Below are positions 9,690 to 20,809 of a stretch of DNA of 64,000 nt, one piece after another. Below the pieces are notes generated by a model, which searched no databases, was not told the origin of the DNA, and worked only from the letters and a program-made list of their open reading frames with translations. Numbering within the stretch: the stretch's first letter is position 1; every line of letters starts with the position of its first letter. This stretch comes from Euonymus europaeus. Taxonomy: Eukaryota > Streptophyta > Magnoliopsida > Celastrales > Celastraceae. The position numbers were made by a program, and so were the translations under genes. Where the stretch lies: contig OY756964.1 of the NCBI GenBank assembly GCA_963580455.1, positions 25,890,001 through 25,954,000 of the forward strand. Reading direction: 5' to 3'.

Positions 9690-12594
9690 ATGAGCCATAG
9701 CAGATCCACTACAGGTTCTGGTCTGTTTTCTTATTCTTCCTCTGTAATGACTGTCTCCCTTAGCTTGCTATAGCCGTATATACAATTCAGGATATATGTA
9801 AACTTGTTTGCATCCTGGAATGGTTTATTATTTCAGGAAGTACAACTGCTAGAAGCACATTTGAGTTTGGGAGGACACATGTTGTCAGGCCAAAAGGAAA
9901 GCACCAAGCCACTATAGTTTGGCTACATGGCTTGGGAGATAAGGGTTCAAGGTAAGCTAGCTATCGATTATATATTATTCATTTTTAAACTGAATTAGCA
10001 TTTACCACGGTTTTTAGATGATTACTTCAGTTGTTATTTTGTTTCGACGTTCTTTTTGGAAAATTCTTGACTTTCATAGGTAGGTTGATAGGAATTGTGC
10101 ATCATGGTTTCTTTGCATTTGCATGTGCATGAATTCAAGTTATGCAAATTTAAGAATTTGAGTTGCAGTTATTTTCATCGTCGATGGAATTCTTCCAGTG
10201 TTTCAAGACTTGTGGTGGAATTATATTTCTTTCTTTATAGATTGAGAATATGCTCACAATCAGAAGGCCAGAAAGTAACGAAATGACGGGAATTACAGAA
10301 TGTCAATCTCTTGCGTGGAAAAGTTTGGAGATTTATTTTTGTGAACTCTGAGCGCGTCTTTGTTGAATATTCTTGTTATCGTTGATTTGATTGGACAAAG
10401 AAAAATTTGTAAAACATGATTAATTGTTGTTCTCCTCCCTTCTATAGTGTTTAATGCTACCCTGAGACAGTCTCGAACTCACAATATCTTTATGCCTACA
10501 TATAGAATGGGGGACAACTTTTTCACAAGCTTAACCATCCTTTATTACTAATGTATTCAAGTGTATGATTCCGAAGCTGAGAGTTCATGACATCACCATT
10601 GTTATATCGGGTGATTTACAACATATTGCCAATAGCTATGCTAACATTGAATGTGTTCCCAAATTTAGAAGGTTCAAGTGGGTGTTTAAAAACAATATCC
10701 TAACACCTTTAAGCTTCCTAAAGTTTTTCATCAACCCTCTAGTTTTTTTAATGTCTTATCTTATCATCACCTGATTAAACAATTTAAAAGATGCCCTACA
10801 GTGACTAAGATGGATTCCATTTTCTTATTGCAGCTGGTCCCAGCTTTTGGAGACCCTTCCTCTTTCAAATGTGAGTATAAGTTGTTTATACGCTCTAGTT
10901 TCTATAGATTCTCAATGATTGAAGAACATAGAGCCACTTATATATAACTTTATTTGGGTAAGTTTGCTAACTCTTGATTTTGCAGATTAAGTGGATTTGC
11001 CCAACCGCACCTACTAGACCAGTAGCATTATTCGGTGGTTTTCCCTGCACTGCTTGTAAGATGTCATCACTTTGAATTTTGAACAACTGCTTAAGTGACT
11101 TCAAGCTCAAAAGTCAAAATTGTGATCAATCATAAAGTTTTCTTCAATTATTGAGCCACATATCCTGTCCATGAGAATTGGCGTCGATGTTCATATTTCT
11201 TATGTTGACACTGAAAGAATGATCTAATAATTTTCGCTACATGTTTTAATTTCAGGGTTTGATGTTGGAGATATTTCAGAAGATGCTCCTGATGATATGG
11301 AGGGTTTGGATGCTACGGCTGCACATGTTGCTAATCTATTGTCAACGGAGCCTGCTGACGGTAAGTTTATATCTTGATCGCATCCAGAGCTTTGGAGCCT
11401 CTTCTATATAACCTTTTCATTTTGCCCACTTCATTGTATAATTGAGTGAATCATTCTTTTGCAGTCAAACTCGGTGTTGGTGGCTTCAGTATGGGAGCTG
11501 CAACTGCCCTCTACTCTGGGACTTGCCGCGTTTTAGGAAAATATGGCAATGGGAACCTGTATCCAGTTAACCTAAGTGCAATTGTTGGTTTAAGCGGATG
11601 GCTACCATGTTCAAGGTTTGTGAGCTTCTGATCTAAACACAGCCACTAACAGATGATTTTCAGTTGATCAATTCATTAACATAAGAAACTGTTGTTTTGT
11701 AGGACTTTGAGGATCAGGATGGAAGGATCACACGAGGCTGCAAGGAGAGCAGCATCCTTGCCAATTTTGGTTTGCCATGGCTTAGGTATTCATGCTCTTA
11801 GATCATTATATAAAGCTTATGTTAATTCTTAACAGTAGCGTTCAGGACGAATGGGCTCATGTAGATGTGAATTTTCCTTCTTTGCTCTTCCTCTCAAAAG
11901 CTATTCTCTCACCTAATCTTTTGGAGTCCATGTCGCTGCTTATCACTACCATCCATGTCTTTTTTGGTTTCACCCTTTATTTTTAGCTGTCTCCTACTCC
12001 TCTACACACTACTCAGTGATGATGTTTGGTGGTGAAGATTGAAAATTTGCAATATCCTTTTACGTGATGTGTGATTCTTCTCTGGTTGCACATGATGTCA
12101 AGGACTTTCTATAATTGTTGAACAGAAGTTCTCAGTTAAATGGAAAAGCATTGACAAGATCTTTGTGCATAAGCAGAGAGGCTGACAGTCAAATAGTGGA
12201 ACTGGAATGGGATCATGCTAGTGCTTTAACCTACTATGAAGCAAGAGCTTTGTAGTTTGCACTAGTAATAGCATAGAAGTTAGTCAGTAACACGTTCTGT
12301 ATTTCCTGCTGCAGCTGATGATGTAATCGCATATAAACACGGACAGAAATCAGCAGAGGCCTTAACTTCAGCTGGATTTCGAAATCTTACATTTAGAACC
12401 TATAACGGGTTTGTAGTCTTGCTTGCTTCTTTCATCAAGAGGTATTGTCTCCGTGTTCTTCCGTGTGTGATTCTCAAACTATTTCTTTGTATTCGAAATG
12501 CAGGCTGGGTCATTATACAGTACCTGAAGAGATGGATGAAGTTTGTAATTGGCTAACTGCATGGTTAGGGCTTGAAGGTTCTTGTTCGCGCTAG
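9690..12594 (+). CDS. acyl-protein thioesterase 2-like serine hydrolase
   Basis: Alpha/beta hydrolase of the APT/LYPLA (phospholipase/carboxylesterase) family, expected to remove S-acyl groups from proteins at membranes or in cytosol. Nine exons join in frame to 258 aa: 9690-9720, 9837-9951, 10834-10870, 10986-11055, 11256-11360, 11465-11615, 11703-11785, 12315-12408, 12504-12594. All junctions are GT-AG. The nucleophile is Ser128 in GGFSMG (GxSxG), the acid probably Asp199 in HGLADD, the base His232 in GLGHYT. WLHGLGDKGS near residue 42 is the oxyanion-side HGxGD motif, and ICPTAP is a family signature. The end of exon 1 is ambiguous (9713 or 9720, both in frame); 9720 gives the GSGS spacing I recall in relatives. 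No signal peptide. It appears intact. The substrate is unproven. Confidence 0.93.
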
Positions 12595-13199
12595 TGAAAA
12601 GTAAGTGAAGAATCATGGACTACTTACAACTTTTGTAGGAGATTTGAGGAGTTGAGGAGGTTGGCACCTTAGAATAGATGCATAATTTGGGTTATATGGT
12701 ATAGCTCATGGTTGGGAGTTATTATTTACTAAATTACCTTTTGGGTGTGGAATAATATTCTATGTGGATAGCACTTATGCTCAGTACAGGAAAATTTTGT
12801 TTGCTTTTATGTAACTAAAAAATAAGCATGTGTTCTTAGATGTGGCCTGTGATAATGTAATATGGGATGGATAATAAGAGCTGGATATGGATTGGTTCAT
12901 TTCTCATCACCTTCTCACTAGTGTTGTTTGAACCAGCATGCCAATCACAATTCCTATTCACAGTAACAAAATTGAATGGTATGTGCCAATTAGTTTGTTG
13001 CAAAGTTAATCAACCGAGAGACCATGGGCTTTTAGCCCGGCCTAGTGCACTTGGATCACCGAACCTTCATTGAATCTCATCCATAGGATTTTAGTCTGGT
13101 CTCATGTGCTATGTTTTTTTTTTTTAACCTTGGAGAACCTCCACAAGACACATTTAATTTTTGACCCCATCATCTATACTAAACCACCAAGGGGATCCC
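12595..13199. other. 3' region of the thioesterase-like gene and start of a repeat patch
   Basis: The first ~250 bases are probably 3' UTR. A motif like GGGCTTTTAGCC with GCACTTGGATCA follows at about 13024-13060; it recurs near 13798 and, more diverged, at 14107. Confidence 0.45.
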
Positions 13200-13687
13200 T
13201 AGGGGTCACCAAATGCCCCGCGGGCTCAGGTCCGGCCTGACCCGCGGGCCAAAGCCCGGCCAAGCCCAAAATGACATTGAGTTTAGATAACTCGATCCTA
13301 GGCCAAGGCGGGGCCTGGGACCCATTTTTCGAGCTTTGAGCGCAGCCCAAAGCTCGACTATTTGGGTTGGCTCGAAGCCCAGCCCGAATATATAACATAT
13401 ATATGATATATACATACATATATGTATATATATATTACACTGCTGATAATATATATATATATATATATCTCTCTATATCTATATATATATATGTTAAAAT
13501 TTAATTATTATATATGATAAAAAATAATTAAAATTCGAGCCCGAATTCACAAGCCCGGCCAGAAATTCTTGGGCCTAGGCCAGGCTTGGGCTCAAGAATT
13601 TGCACCAAGTCCGGTCCGAAGCCTGAAGTTGATATTCTGGCTTGGGCCTCATATTTTCGGGCCGGCCCGGCCCGATCCCGACCCCTA
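13200..13687. mobile_element. GC-rich hAT-type MITE
   Basis: The ends are TAGGGGTC and GACCCCTA (8-bp perfect terminal inverted repeat), followed inward by imperfectly inverted GGCC/GGGC-rich blocks. The flanks GGGATCCC (13192-13199) and GGGAACCC (13688-13695) form an 8-bp target duplication with one mismatch, as expected for the hAT superfamily. The interior has no coding capacity, carries GGGCTTGGGC-like motifs and contains an AT dinucleotide run at about 13390-13490. Borders and size (488 bp) are seen in sequence; superfamily follows from 8-bp duplication and terminal motif. Confidence 0.7.
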
Positions 13688-13852
13688 GGGAACCCATCCG
13701 GCCAAACAACACATGACAAGCCCAACAGGCCACTAACACACCCCTAAAGCCCGTGCACCCGGCACAATATGGCATGTGCTTTCTACTGAATTTTATCCAT
13801 GGGCTTTTAGCCTTGGTGGTCTGGCATACTAGGATCATCAAACTCTATACTT

Positions 13853-14081
13853 TGGTTGGGGCAGGACCAAAGGGCCTGTCTACCGACCCGTGCCCTCGGG
13901 ATGCCGGTAGAATGTAAGTCGCAGGTTATGCGACACAACGACAGGGACCGCTGGGTGTGTTCCGATAAATCAACCAAGAATGACCGAAACTGCGCCAAAG
14001 GCACGCTTCGAACTCGGGACTCCACCGTACTAACCAAACCGAAGACCCCATTGGGTGCCGCTGAGCCATATGCCCTGGGGG
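13853..14081 (-). mobile_element. tRNA-derived SINE, copy 1
   Basis: A 229-bp segment between perfect 17-bp direct repeats (CATCAAACTCTATACTT at 13836-13852 and 14082-14098). On the minus strand it begins with CCCCCAGGGCATATGGC, has a box A-like TGGCTGAGCGGC (14057-14068) and a box B-like GAGTTCGAAGC (14005-14015). The wide A-B spacing recalls class II tRNA genes (Leu/Ser). No poly-A tail. The same family occurs at 58937-59153. The long perfect duplication indicates target-primed retrotransposition. Confidence 0.85.
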
Positions 14082-14098
14082 CATCAAACTCTATACTT

Positions 14099-15773
14099 AA
14101 TCTCGTGCATATGGGCTAAATTTTAGCTCCTATCGATCTTGCATACTTGGATCATCCAACTCTCTCCTTAATGATTCAAAATCATGAGGCAAGTGGTCAA
14201 TGCGAATATACAACTGAGATTTTCCTCTTTCTATTGTCAATTTGGGAGCTCGGGGAATTGAACTCGTAATCAACAATTGACGTGGTTCTTAAGATAACCA
14301 ATCAAGACTCTTCATCCCTATGTTCGACTGGTATTTGAATAGCCCCTTCACAAGAGAAGCAAATGTTGAGAAATCCTTACAAACAAGTTGGGCTTATGGG
14401 CCTCAACAATTTGGGCTTGGAAGCCTCAACAAGTTCAGCTTAGGGGCCTCGAGATAGGCCTGCCCTCGACCAGCAACGATATCCAAACCGCTCAACACGC
14501 CTACATCCTTGCCGAATATTATTGTCTACCCGATCTGAATAACCCCTCGACCCGTCCAAATTAGATTTTAATGGCTGAATCTGCATTCATTGTTCTTTCA
14601 ATGGTTTCAAAGACGTTGGTTTTTTCTGATTCCTAGACAGTGTCGTTCCTTTTTTGACATTTCTTTAACCAAGCATCTGCCGCTGCTTCTGCCGTCGATA
14701 ACATGGGAAGCGTGTGTTCTTCAATTGATCAATTTCTGTTAAATTAGGGTTTCTGTTAGATCAGCGGTTACTTGTCTAAACTGACGGTTTACGATCTAAC
14801 CGTATTGTCGGGGTTTAACCTTGCTTTTGCCGGTTGTATCGCTTAAAGGGTATTTCGTTACATTTAGCCTGCCGTACCACCGGTCGGACCTTCAAAACTG
14901 TATACCGGCAGGTACGGCACGTGTTTGAAAACCATACTCGGGTATACTGCAGAGTAACAGACAAGCACTGATCACATTCGTACAGGTTTTGCGATGGGTT
15001 TCCACTTTCCTGTAACGCTATTCAAGCTCAAAAACGTAAGCTTCTTTATTCCTTTAGTATTCTCTTCTCCATCTGTTCTTGTTATTTTGTTGAATGTGAA
15101 TATGGACTAGTTGAGCATTAAGAGGGGATTCGTGGGTAAAGATTGGTATGAATGCGTGAGAATTGATTAGTGTTTTATTCATTCCCCTAATTACAATGTG
15201 TTTTTTTTCTTACTAAAGACGGATGCTATTGACTTAGTGAAGTATCCAATTCTATGGATTTTATGAGCTAGTGTTTTTGAGAATTGCTCAGGTTTGGGTT
15301 CTCTTTGCATTTTCAGTTTGTAGTGTTTTTTTGTAAAAAAAAAATAATTTGGTATTGAAGATTATATATCGAATGGATAGAGAATTGTGCAATTCTTGGC
15401 AAAATTGTTTGGAACTATTGTGAAAAATTATGTTGCACGCAGCCTCATAGGGTAGAATGAAATTTTCAGGTGTTGATGGCAGAGATTTTCTTTAGTTAAT
15501 TTATAGTCTCCATATTTCATTTATGATTTATCAGCCACATATAATCATCAGATGACCTATTAGCTGCATGTCCGTTTCGACAAAATGTTTCTGAGATCTT
15601 AATTTGTTATGCTAAAATGTATCTCATTTTTCAGATGTTTCTACTGGTTTGATATTGAAGCTAATATCTGGATTCGTGAAAATGATTGCAGAAGCATAAG
15701 ATTTAGCTGTGTCATGAACTGTATTGCATGTAGCAAGGCTGATTAGGGTTTTATGTTGTTGTAATACCCAGTG
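14099..15773. other. intergenic DNA and 5' leader of the unknown-protein gene
   Basis: 14360-14470 has several CTTGGGCTTATGGGCCTC-like short repeats. Sequence near 14990-15035 ends in AAAAACGTAAGC, and 15634 follows TTTTTCAG, so a leader intron is plausible. ATGGGTTTCCACTTTCC at 14996 could start a short upstream frame. None of this is secure. Confidence 0.35.
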
Positions 15774-17042
15774 ATGGCATACAAGCATGTGCAAAAGTTT
15801 ATTTCCCTGGTAAATTGTGCTAACATGAGAAAGGGCATGGTGCATTTGAATGTGATGTTGTATCACTGTACAAGTGAACCCAGTGAAGAGAAACTGCCAC
15901 ATGAATGGTATGAAAAGGCATTTTCTAAGGCAAAAAAATTGAGCTATTTGTTGAAAGACGTGGATTTGATTGATGGATGCCTAGTTAACATGAAAGATGA
16001 TTCAATGATTTTTGATCCTCGTATTGAGCAGAAAATGCATACTTTCAAGTCACTTGTCAGGGTGTTTATCGGGTCTCCATTACTCCATCAAACATTACGG
16101 AAGGATGATGTGGCCTTTTTAGATGGTGCAAAAAACAACATATTTTCTTCCTTCAGCAAACCATGTGAAAGAGAACCCATGGTTGTTAATTCCCTCAACA
16201 AGGTGGCAGACTTCCTTAACATTTCTGCTCAAAAGAGGAAATTGGTCCGCGGAACAGTATCTCGACAGGTCACGCAGAACCGCATATGGACAGGCGCGCT
16301 TATAGAGATTTTAAATGGGTTGAAAGCAGAGATGGATTGTTCAAATTTCAGATATTCAAATGAGGGGACAGGTATGGCTCAGCAGATTGTTTCTGGTTGT
16401 CTGAAATTCTTAGCTGAAAATGACATTGACCATGACCCTGACTCAACTTCATGGATGCGACTAACACCTAGTAAAGCTGTTGACTCTTCCGCTTCATCTA
16501 AATGGGAAGATGTTCTTGAAATGTTCAATGATCTTATTGTCTGTTTAGAGGGTGAAATGGGATTGTTCTATCATGTAGCCAAGCTTAAGGTCATGAAAGA
16601 AGGGCTGTCTCAAATTAAGGGTATTATGGTTGATAAAGGCACTGGATACAAGGATGCTCGGCATCAAGGGATCCTGGTACGAAAGAAGCTCTCCAAGACA
16701 TTGGGTCACTCATCCCAATGCTTATTCACCCTTCTATTGTATTACCTCTATGGATGTGTTAGAGATATCAAAGTGGATGTATGTGGCAGTATTTATGGGT
16801 GTGGCAACGAGGACCAGTTTTCATTGTGCATGGGAAGAATTTTGACTTCAGAAGACGATAAAATGCTCTGGAGTGGGACCAAGCAGTTGAGCAGGGCTCT
16901 ACAGCTATTCAAGTTTGTGTGGGAAACAGCTGAAATGAAAGGGGCTCTGGACTTGCAAGGCCACTTATGGTGCATGGGGGCTGAAGAAAGGTCCCTCACC
17001 TACAGAGGAACCACGTTCTTTGTGCATGGAATCAATATTTGA
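15774..17042 (+). CDS. conserved plant protein of unknown function, 422 aa
   Basis: Single uninterrupted frame of 422 codons. The start is the first ATG after an in-frame TAA at 15762-15764. The N-terminus reads MAYKHVQKFISLVNCANMRK, then HEWYEKAFSKAKKLSYLLKDV. A middle section has KWEDVLEMFNDLIVCL. The C-terminus is rich in Cys and Gly (VDVCGSIYGCG), ending with HLWCMGAEERSLTYRG and FFVHGINI. There is no signal peptide or clear membrane segment, no catalytic motif I recognise, and no TE-like signature. Codon use and length argue for a real gene. The sequence looks like a conserved single-copy eudicot protein I have seen only as hypothetical; I do not assign a function. A leader intron upstream is possible. 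Confidence 0.75.
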   Translation: MAYKHVQKFISLVNCANMRKGMVHLNVMLYHCTSEPSEEKLPHEWYEKAFSKAKKLSYLLKDVDLIDGCLVNMKDDSMIFDPRIEQKMHTFKSLVRVFIGSPLLHQTLRKDDVAFLDGAKNNIFSSFSKPCEREPMVVNSLNKVADFLNISAQKRKLVRGTVSRQVTQNRIWTGALIEILNGLKAEMDCSNFRYSNEGTGMAQQIVSGCLKFLAENDIDHDPDSTSWMRLTPSKAVDSSASSKWEDVLEMFNDLIVCLEGEMGLFYHVAKLKVMKEGLSQIKGIMVDKGTGYKDARHQGILVRKKLSKTLGHSSQCLFTLLLYYLYGCVRDIKVDVCGSIYGCGNEDQFSLCMGRILTSEDDKMLWSGTKQLSRALQLFKFVWETAEMKGALDLQGHLWCMGAEERSLTYRGTTFFVHGINI

Positions 17043-19844
17043 CCTCGATTTCCCATGATACGAGTTTGACATTGGACGCTTTACAATGGCGTGATATCAT
17101 GGAGAGGTCATCATTGAAGTAATGTTGAAGTTTGATGAGGAAAATGTTGTTGGCAGGCAATACAAAGGTGACCAAATATTCAATAGAGCTCGGATGTTAG
17201 TGAAGATTGACCGTGACTGACTGAAATGTTGCTGCTTGAAAATTAAATATCGTTCTTCATTCTTGAGTAAATCATCGTTGCTGCTGTAGCCGCACGATTT
17301 TGATATCAGTGACTAATGTAAGAGCCATAGGTTAGGAGCCTTCCTTTACGACTCTGGAAAAATTCGTTTAGGAACTCTTTAATTTGGAGGAGATCACTCG
17401 TGTAGGCCCTTGGTTGACTACCTAAGGATTCCTTTTCTTCTGGAGAAAACATAGCGACGGGGATATGGGGTTCACTGAGAATACAGATTTGAAGAAGCTA
17501 ACATAGTCTTGTCGACAGGGGGAGGATGTAGAGATTTGAAATGGAATCCTGGATAATTGGCTTTTAGCAGGAGGTAGCACACGCCTTTAGCAGCACTGTT
17601 GGTCCGTTTAACCCTGAAACTTTCTAGTGTACTATATACAGAAGGCCCTGATAATTCCTGCAAGATTGAGTAATTGGCACAAGTGGAAGAAGCTTTTTTT
17701 TTATCCAACACTCGATCTGATTATATTTCTGGTATGATTATTGATCAATGTTCCTGATTTCAACTTCAAAATTGACTACAGTAGCAGCACAAATATGTTC
17801 CAAGCATATGTGGGATGGATATGCATGCAAGGTATGTCAATCTAAACCCAGATATATTCTTGATCAATCTAATCTAGCCAGATATGTTAGCAAATATACT
17901 TCTAATTTATTGAATCATACTTATCATTTTTGTTATGAAATGGATACGATGAGTGCCAGTTGCACCCCATTTTTAATTAGGTACACCACATTCTTAAAAA
18001 ATCTCATTAAAAAATATATCGTTTGTGAGTACACTCAACTTCCATTTTTTCTAAATTTTGCCAAGGGCACTCCAATAATCCTAAAGCTCTGAGGTGCTCG
18101 AGTCGGTGGAGTGGAGGGAGTTTCTAGGTTTGAGGTGTACCAGAACCAAACACAAAGTACCAAAGTCGAATCGCAAAAAACGTCGGCATACACGAACACG
18201 AACACGAGAATTTGAATGACGAGCAGCAATTGCGCCTTTTATGGAGCCGTTCTCCATGGAATCTCCCTGTTCTTTGGAATTGGGATTAACTTGAAGAAGA
18301 TTCACAGTACTCTGTTACGGGTGATGCCGTGTTAAAGAGGTTGAAGAGGAGGAAGATGGGAGAAAGGAGAGGGGAGAAGGAAGGTGGAGGGTGGGGTAAA
18401 ACCGTAATAGTGGTAGGGATATGAGGGATTGTTTAAATATGAAAGCTTTTGGATGCTTTATGGCTAAATTTGAAAAAATAGGGACGCCGAAAGAAAAAAA
18501 AAAAACTCTCATCTTTAGACAAACCACTGTAATACTGTATAGTTAAATTAAGCCCAATGGGCCTGGGCTTTATTGTACAGTAGACGAAATGTTGGGCCTG
18601 TAATTTTAACAAAAGTCATTTGCATTTAGAAAGTGAACTTGGGAAGTTGAGTCGAGTCCACCGACATTGGAATGAGAAGCGTTGGCTACCGACAATATCC
18701 GGTAACTCCAAGTACAAGTTGTGAAGACAATATTTAAGGTGCGCACTGCAATAAACTATACCACTCACTATACCCTTGATAGATACAAAACAACCAACCG
18801 TGCAACGTAACACGTGTCGGGGTCTCATTCATTCCCTGTCTGGATATCACAAGCCCCTGTGCTCCTCTTTAGCCAGTCATTTTCTTACACGGCATCATCT
18901 GGTGTACCATTCAGTTTCGTTGAAAATGGGACAGTGATGTTGTAGCTAGTTTGTTTTTTGACCTTTTTGTAAAAGAAATTATAATCTAATCTAATCTAAT
19001 CAGGCAATCAGTGCAAGCAGACAACCAACAATAATAAAGTTATGGAAAACAATTATTGATAATATTGAAGGGATTTGGTGGTTGAAATATTGTTTCATTT
19101 TCCAGTTTAACATTTCACATATTAATTTTTTAAGACAATATTATTGTATGCATGACGGGATGCTACCAAATTTATATGGTCGCTCATTGATATTTTTCAC
19201 GATATAATAAGTTGGGAAAAAGTTCAACTTGCGATTCACGATCATAATAACATTATTGTCGATGCAAAAAGTTTTACCGACGTTAGGGTTTTTTAGGTTA
19301 AACTCACACAAGTCAAGTAACTAAATCGAAAGAAAAAACACATAACAAATTTACGTGGTTCACCAAGAACGCCTACGTACACGGTAGAGTCTGTATTTTT
19401 ATTTATCTAGCAATAATTACAAGTGAAACTATTTATAGTACAATCATATAACCGCTCTTCTGCTTCCTCTTCTCACATCGTGCGTGTTATCTTCAATTTG
19501 AATTTTGAGGAGGAGATCAAGATCGTTATTCGAAGGTGGGATGAGATTGTGCTAGTCATGCACCGCACTACCAACATGTATTATGCCACATCTAGCCCCC
19601 ACGTGTCCACTATCTCTCCACACTCACGTGGCATACTTTTACGCTTCACGACTATTTTAATGAAAATTTAATTCAAGGGTCTTCTGACTATATACGGGTT
19701 GACATTGGAAAATTTTATCAATTATGTTATCTCTTAAATGGTTAATGAGATAATACAAGGAAAGTATATCGAAATAAATAAATGAAATTCTATATTCAAC
19801 GATATTAATTGTATCAATTAATCTTAATTATTTGTGAATATAAT
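17043..19844. other. intergenic DNA, 3' UTR and unclassified repeats
   Basis: 17043-17300 is probably 3' UTR. Several short minus-strand frames at 17472-18305 have no recognisable family. TAATC repeats four times at 18980-19000. The segment about 19300-19440 contains TTTACGTGGTTCACC and GCCTACGTACACGG, motifs common in plant LTR or TRIM elements, but I found no paired end or target duplication. Confidence 0.4.
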
Positions 19845-20461
19845 TAGGAATGTCAACGAGGCTCGTTTGGGGCGGGAACCCCTTCCTCCGTTCTCATATT
19901 TGTTAAAAACTTCTTATACTTCCATGTAAAAATACACCTCGAGTATTTTAATTTTTTCCCCATCTCCATCGAGGCGGGGATTCTCCCCTTATTTACCTGC
20001 CCTGCTAACACAGTAACTCTTAAAACCTAAATCAATAAAAAATTATAAATATGTCACTAATTATTTGAGAAAATATAATAAATTATAGGTAATTATACAT
20101 GAAATTATTCATGGTAAATTCATGAGTTTGATAACTATGTATATTATTGATGTTTACTAAAAAAATTAATTATATATAAATGATATATTTCTATGAGTTT
20201 TTTTATTGATTTATTCTTTTAATTTTATAAATAATAATAAAAGTAATAACATATATATTATAAATAATATACATATATGATTAATAATATATACATGTAT
20301 GAAGTGAGTTTGATTCCGACAAACTCGTCCCTTTATCCGCCCCGTTGTTTTTTCCATGAAAATTTATGTACTCCATTAGCCGACCCATTAATTTTCGGGT
20401 TATATTCATATAATTTGAGACGAGTTATATCCGTAGAATACAAGTATTTTTGACATTCATA
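19845..20461. mobile_element. AT-rich hAT-type MITE
   Basis: The left end TAGGAATGTCAA and the reverse complement of the right end (TATGAATGTCAA) match at 11 of 12 bases. The flanks AATATAAT (19837-19844) and AATAGAAT (20462-20469) match at 7 of 8, consistent with an 8-bp hAT duplication, although AT-rich flanks make chance matches easier. The 617-bp interior has CGGGGCGG-like patches near both ends and a long AT-rich core, with no ORF. Confidence 0.5.
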
Positions 20462-20809
20462 AATAGAATACTAGGAAAAACTAGGAGTACAAATTTAAAA
20501 TGAAAAATAGCTGTTAAGGGCCCAAGGCGGACTGTAGTTGTCTACTACCGGTCCAGCCGGGAAAAAACATTACATCACGAGAATACCAAATGGAAATAAA
20601 ATAACACAAAAAAAGGATAAAAAGACAACATCAGTGGATGAAAGCTTGATAGATTGGTAAAGCTGATTAGCTGGAAGAAGAAACACACTACAGCAAATGG
20701 CGTATTGAATGGGTGAAGATTTCAGTCTTCATCGCGCATCTCCTCCCTCTCACAGCAGATCTGCTCACTTTATTTCTTAGCCTTGTAAAAACAGTGAATT
20801 CACAACACC

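Larger units (their letters stand above)
13024..14160. repeat. three dispersed copies of a GGGCTTTTAGCC repeat, split by insertions
   Basis: Related segments at about 13024-13066, 13799-13852 and 14107-14165 each combine ATGGGCTTTTAGCC or ATGGGCTAAATTTTAGC with a following ACTtGGATCATC and AACTCT. They look like tandem or duplicated copies of one sequence, now separated by the hAT MITE and the SINE, each of which has its own target duplication. The repeat is seen directly; the order of events is inferred. Confidence 0.45.

Noticed and set aside
13174..14119. Pro/Gly-rich frames in the GC-rich repeat patch
   Set aside because: They coincide with the hAT MITE and SINE and show no protein family similarity.
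17472..18305. Minus-strand frames possibly forming a small gene
   Set aside because: No family match and no plausible exon chain between them.
19300..19680. LTR-like motifs TTTACGTGGTTCACC and GCCTACGTACACGG
   Set aside because: No paired terminal repeat, primer-binding site or target duplication could be found, so no element was called.
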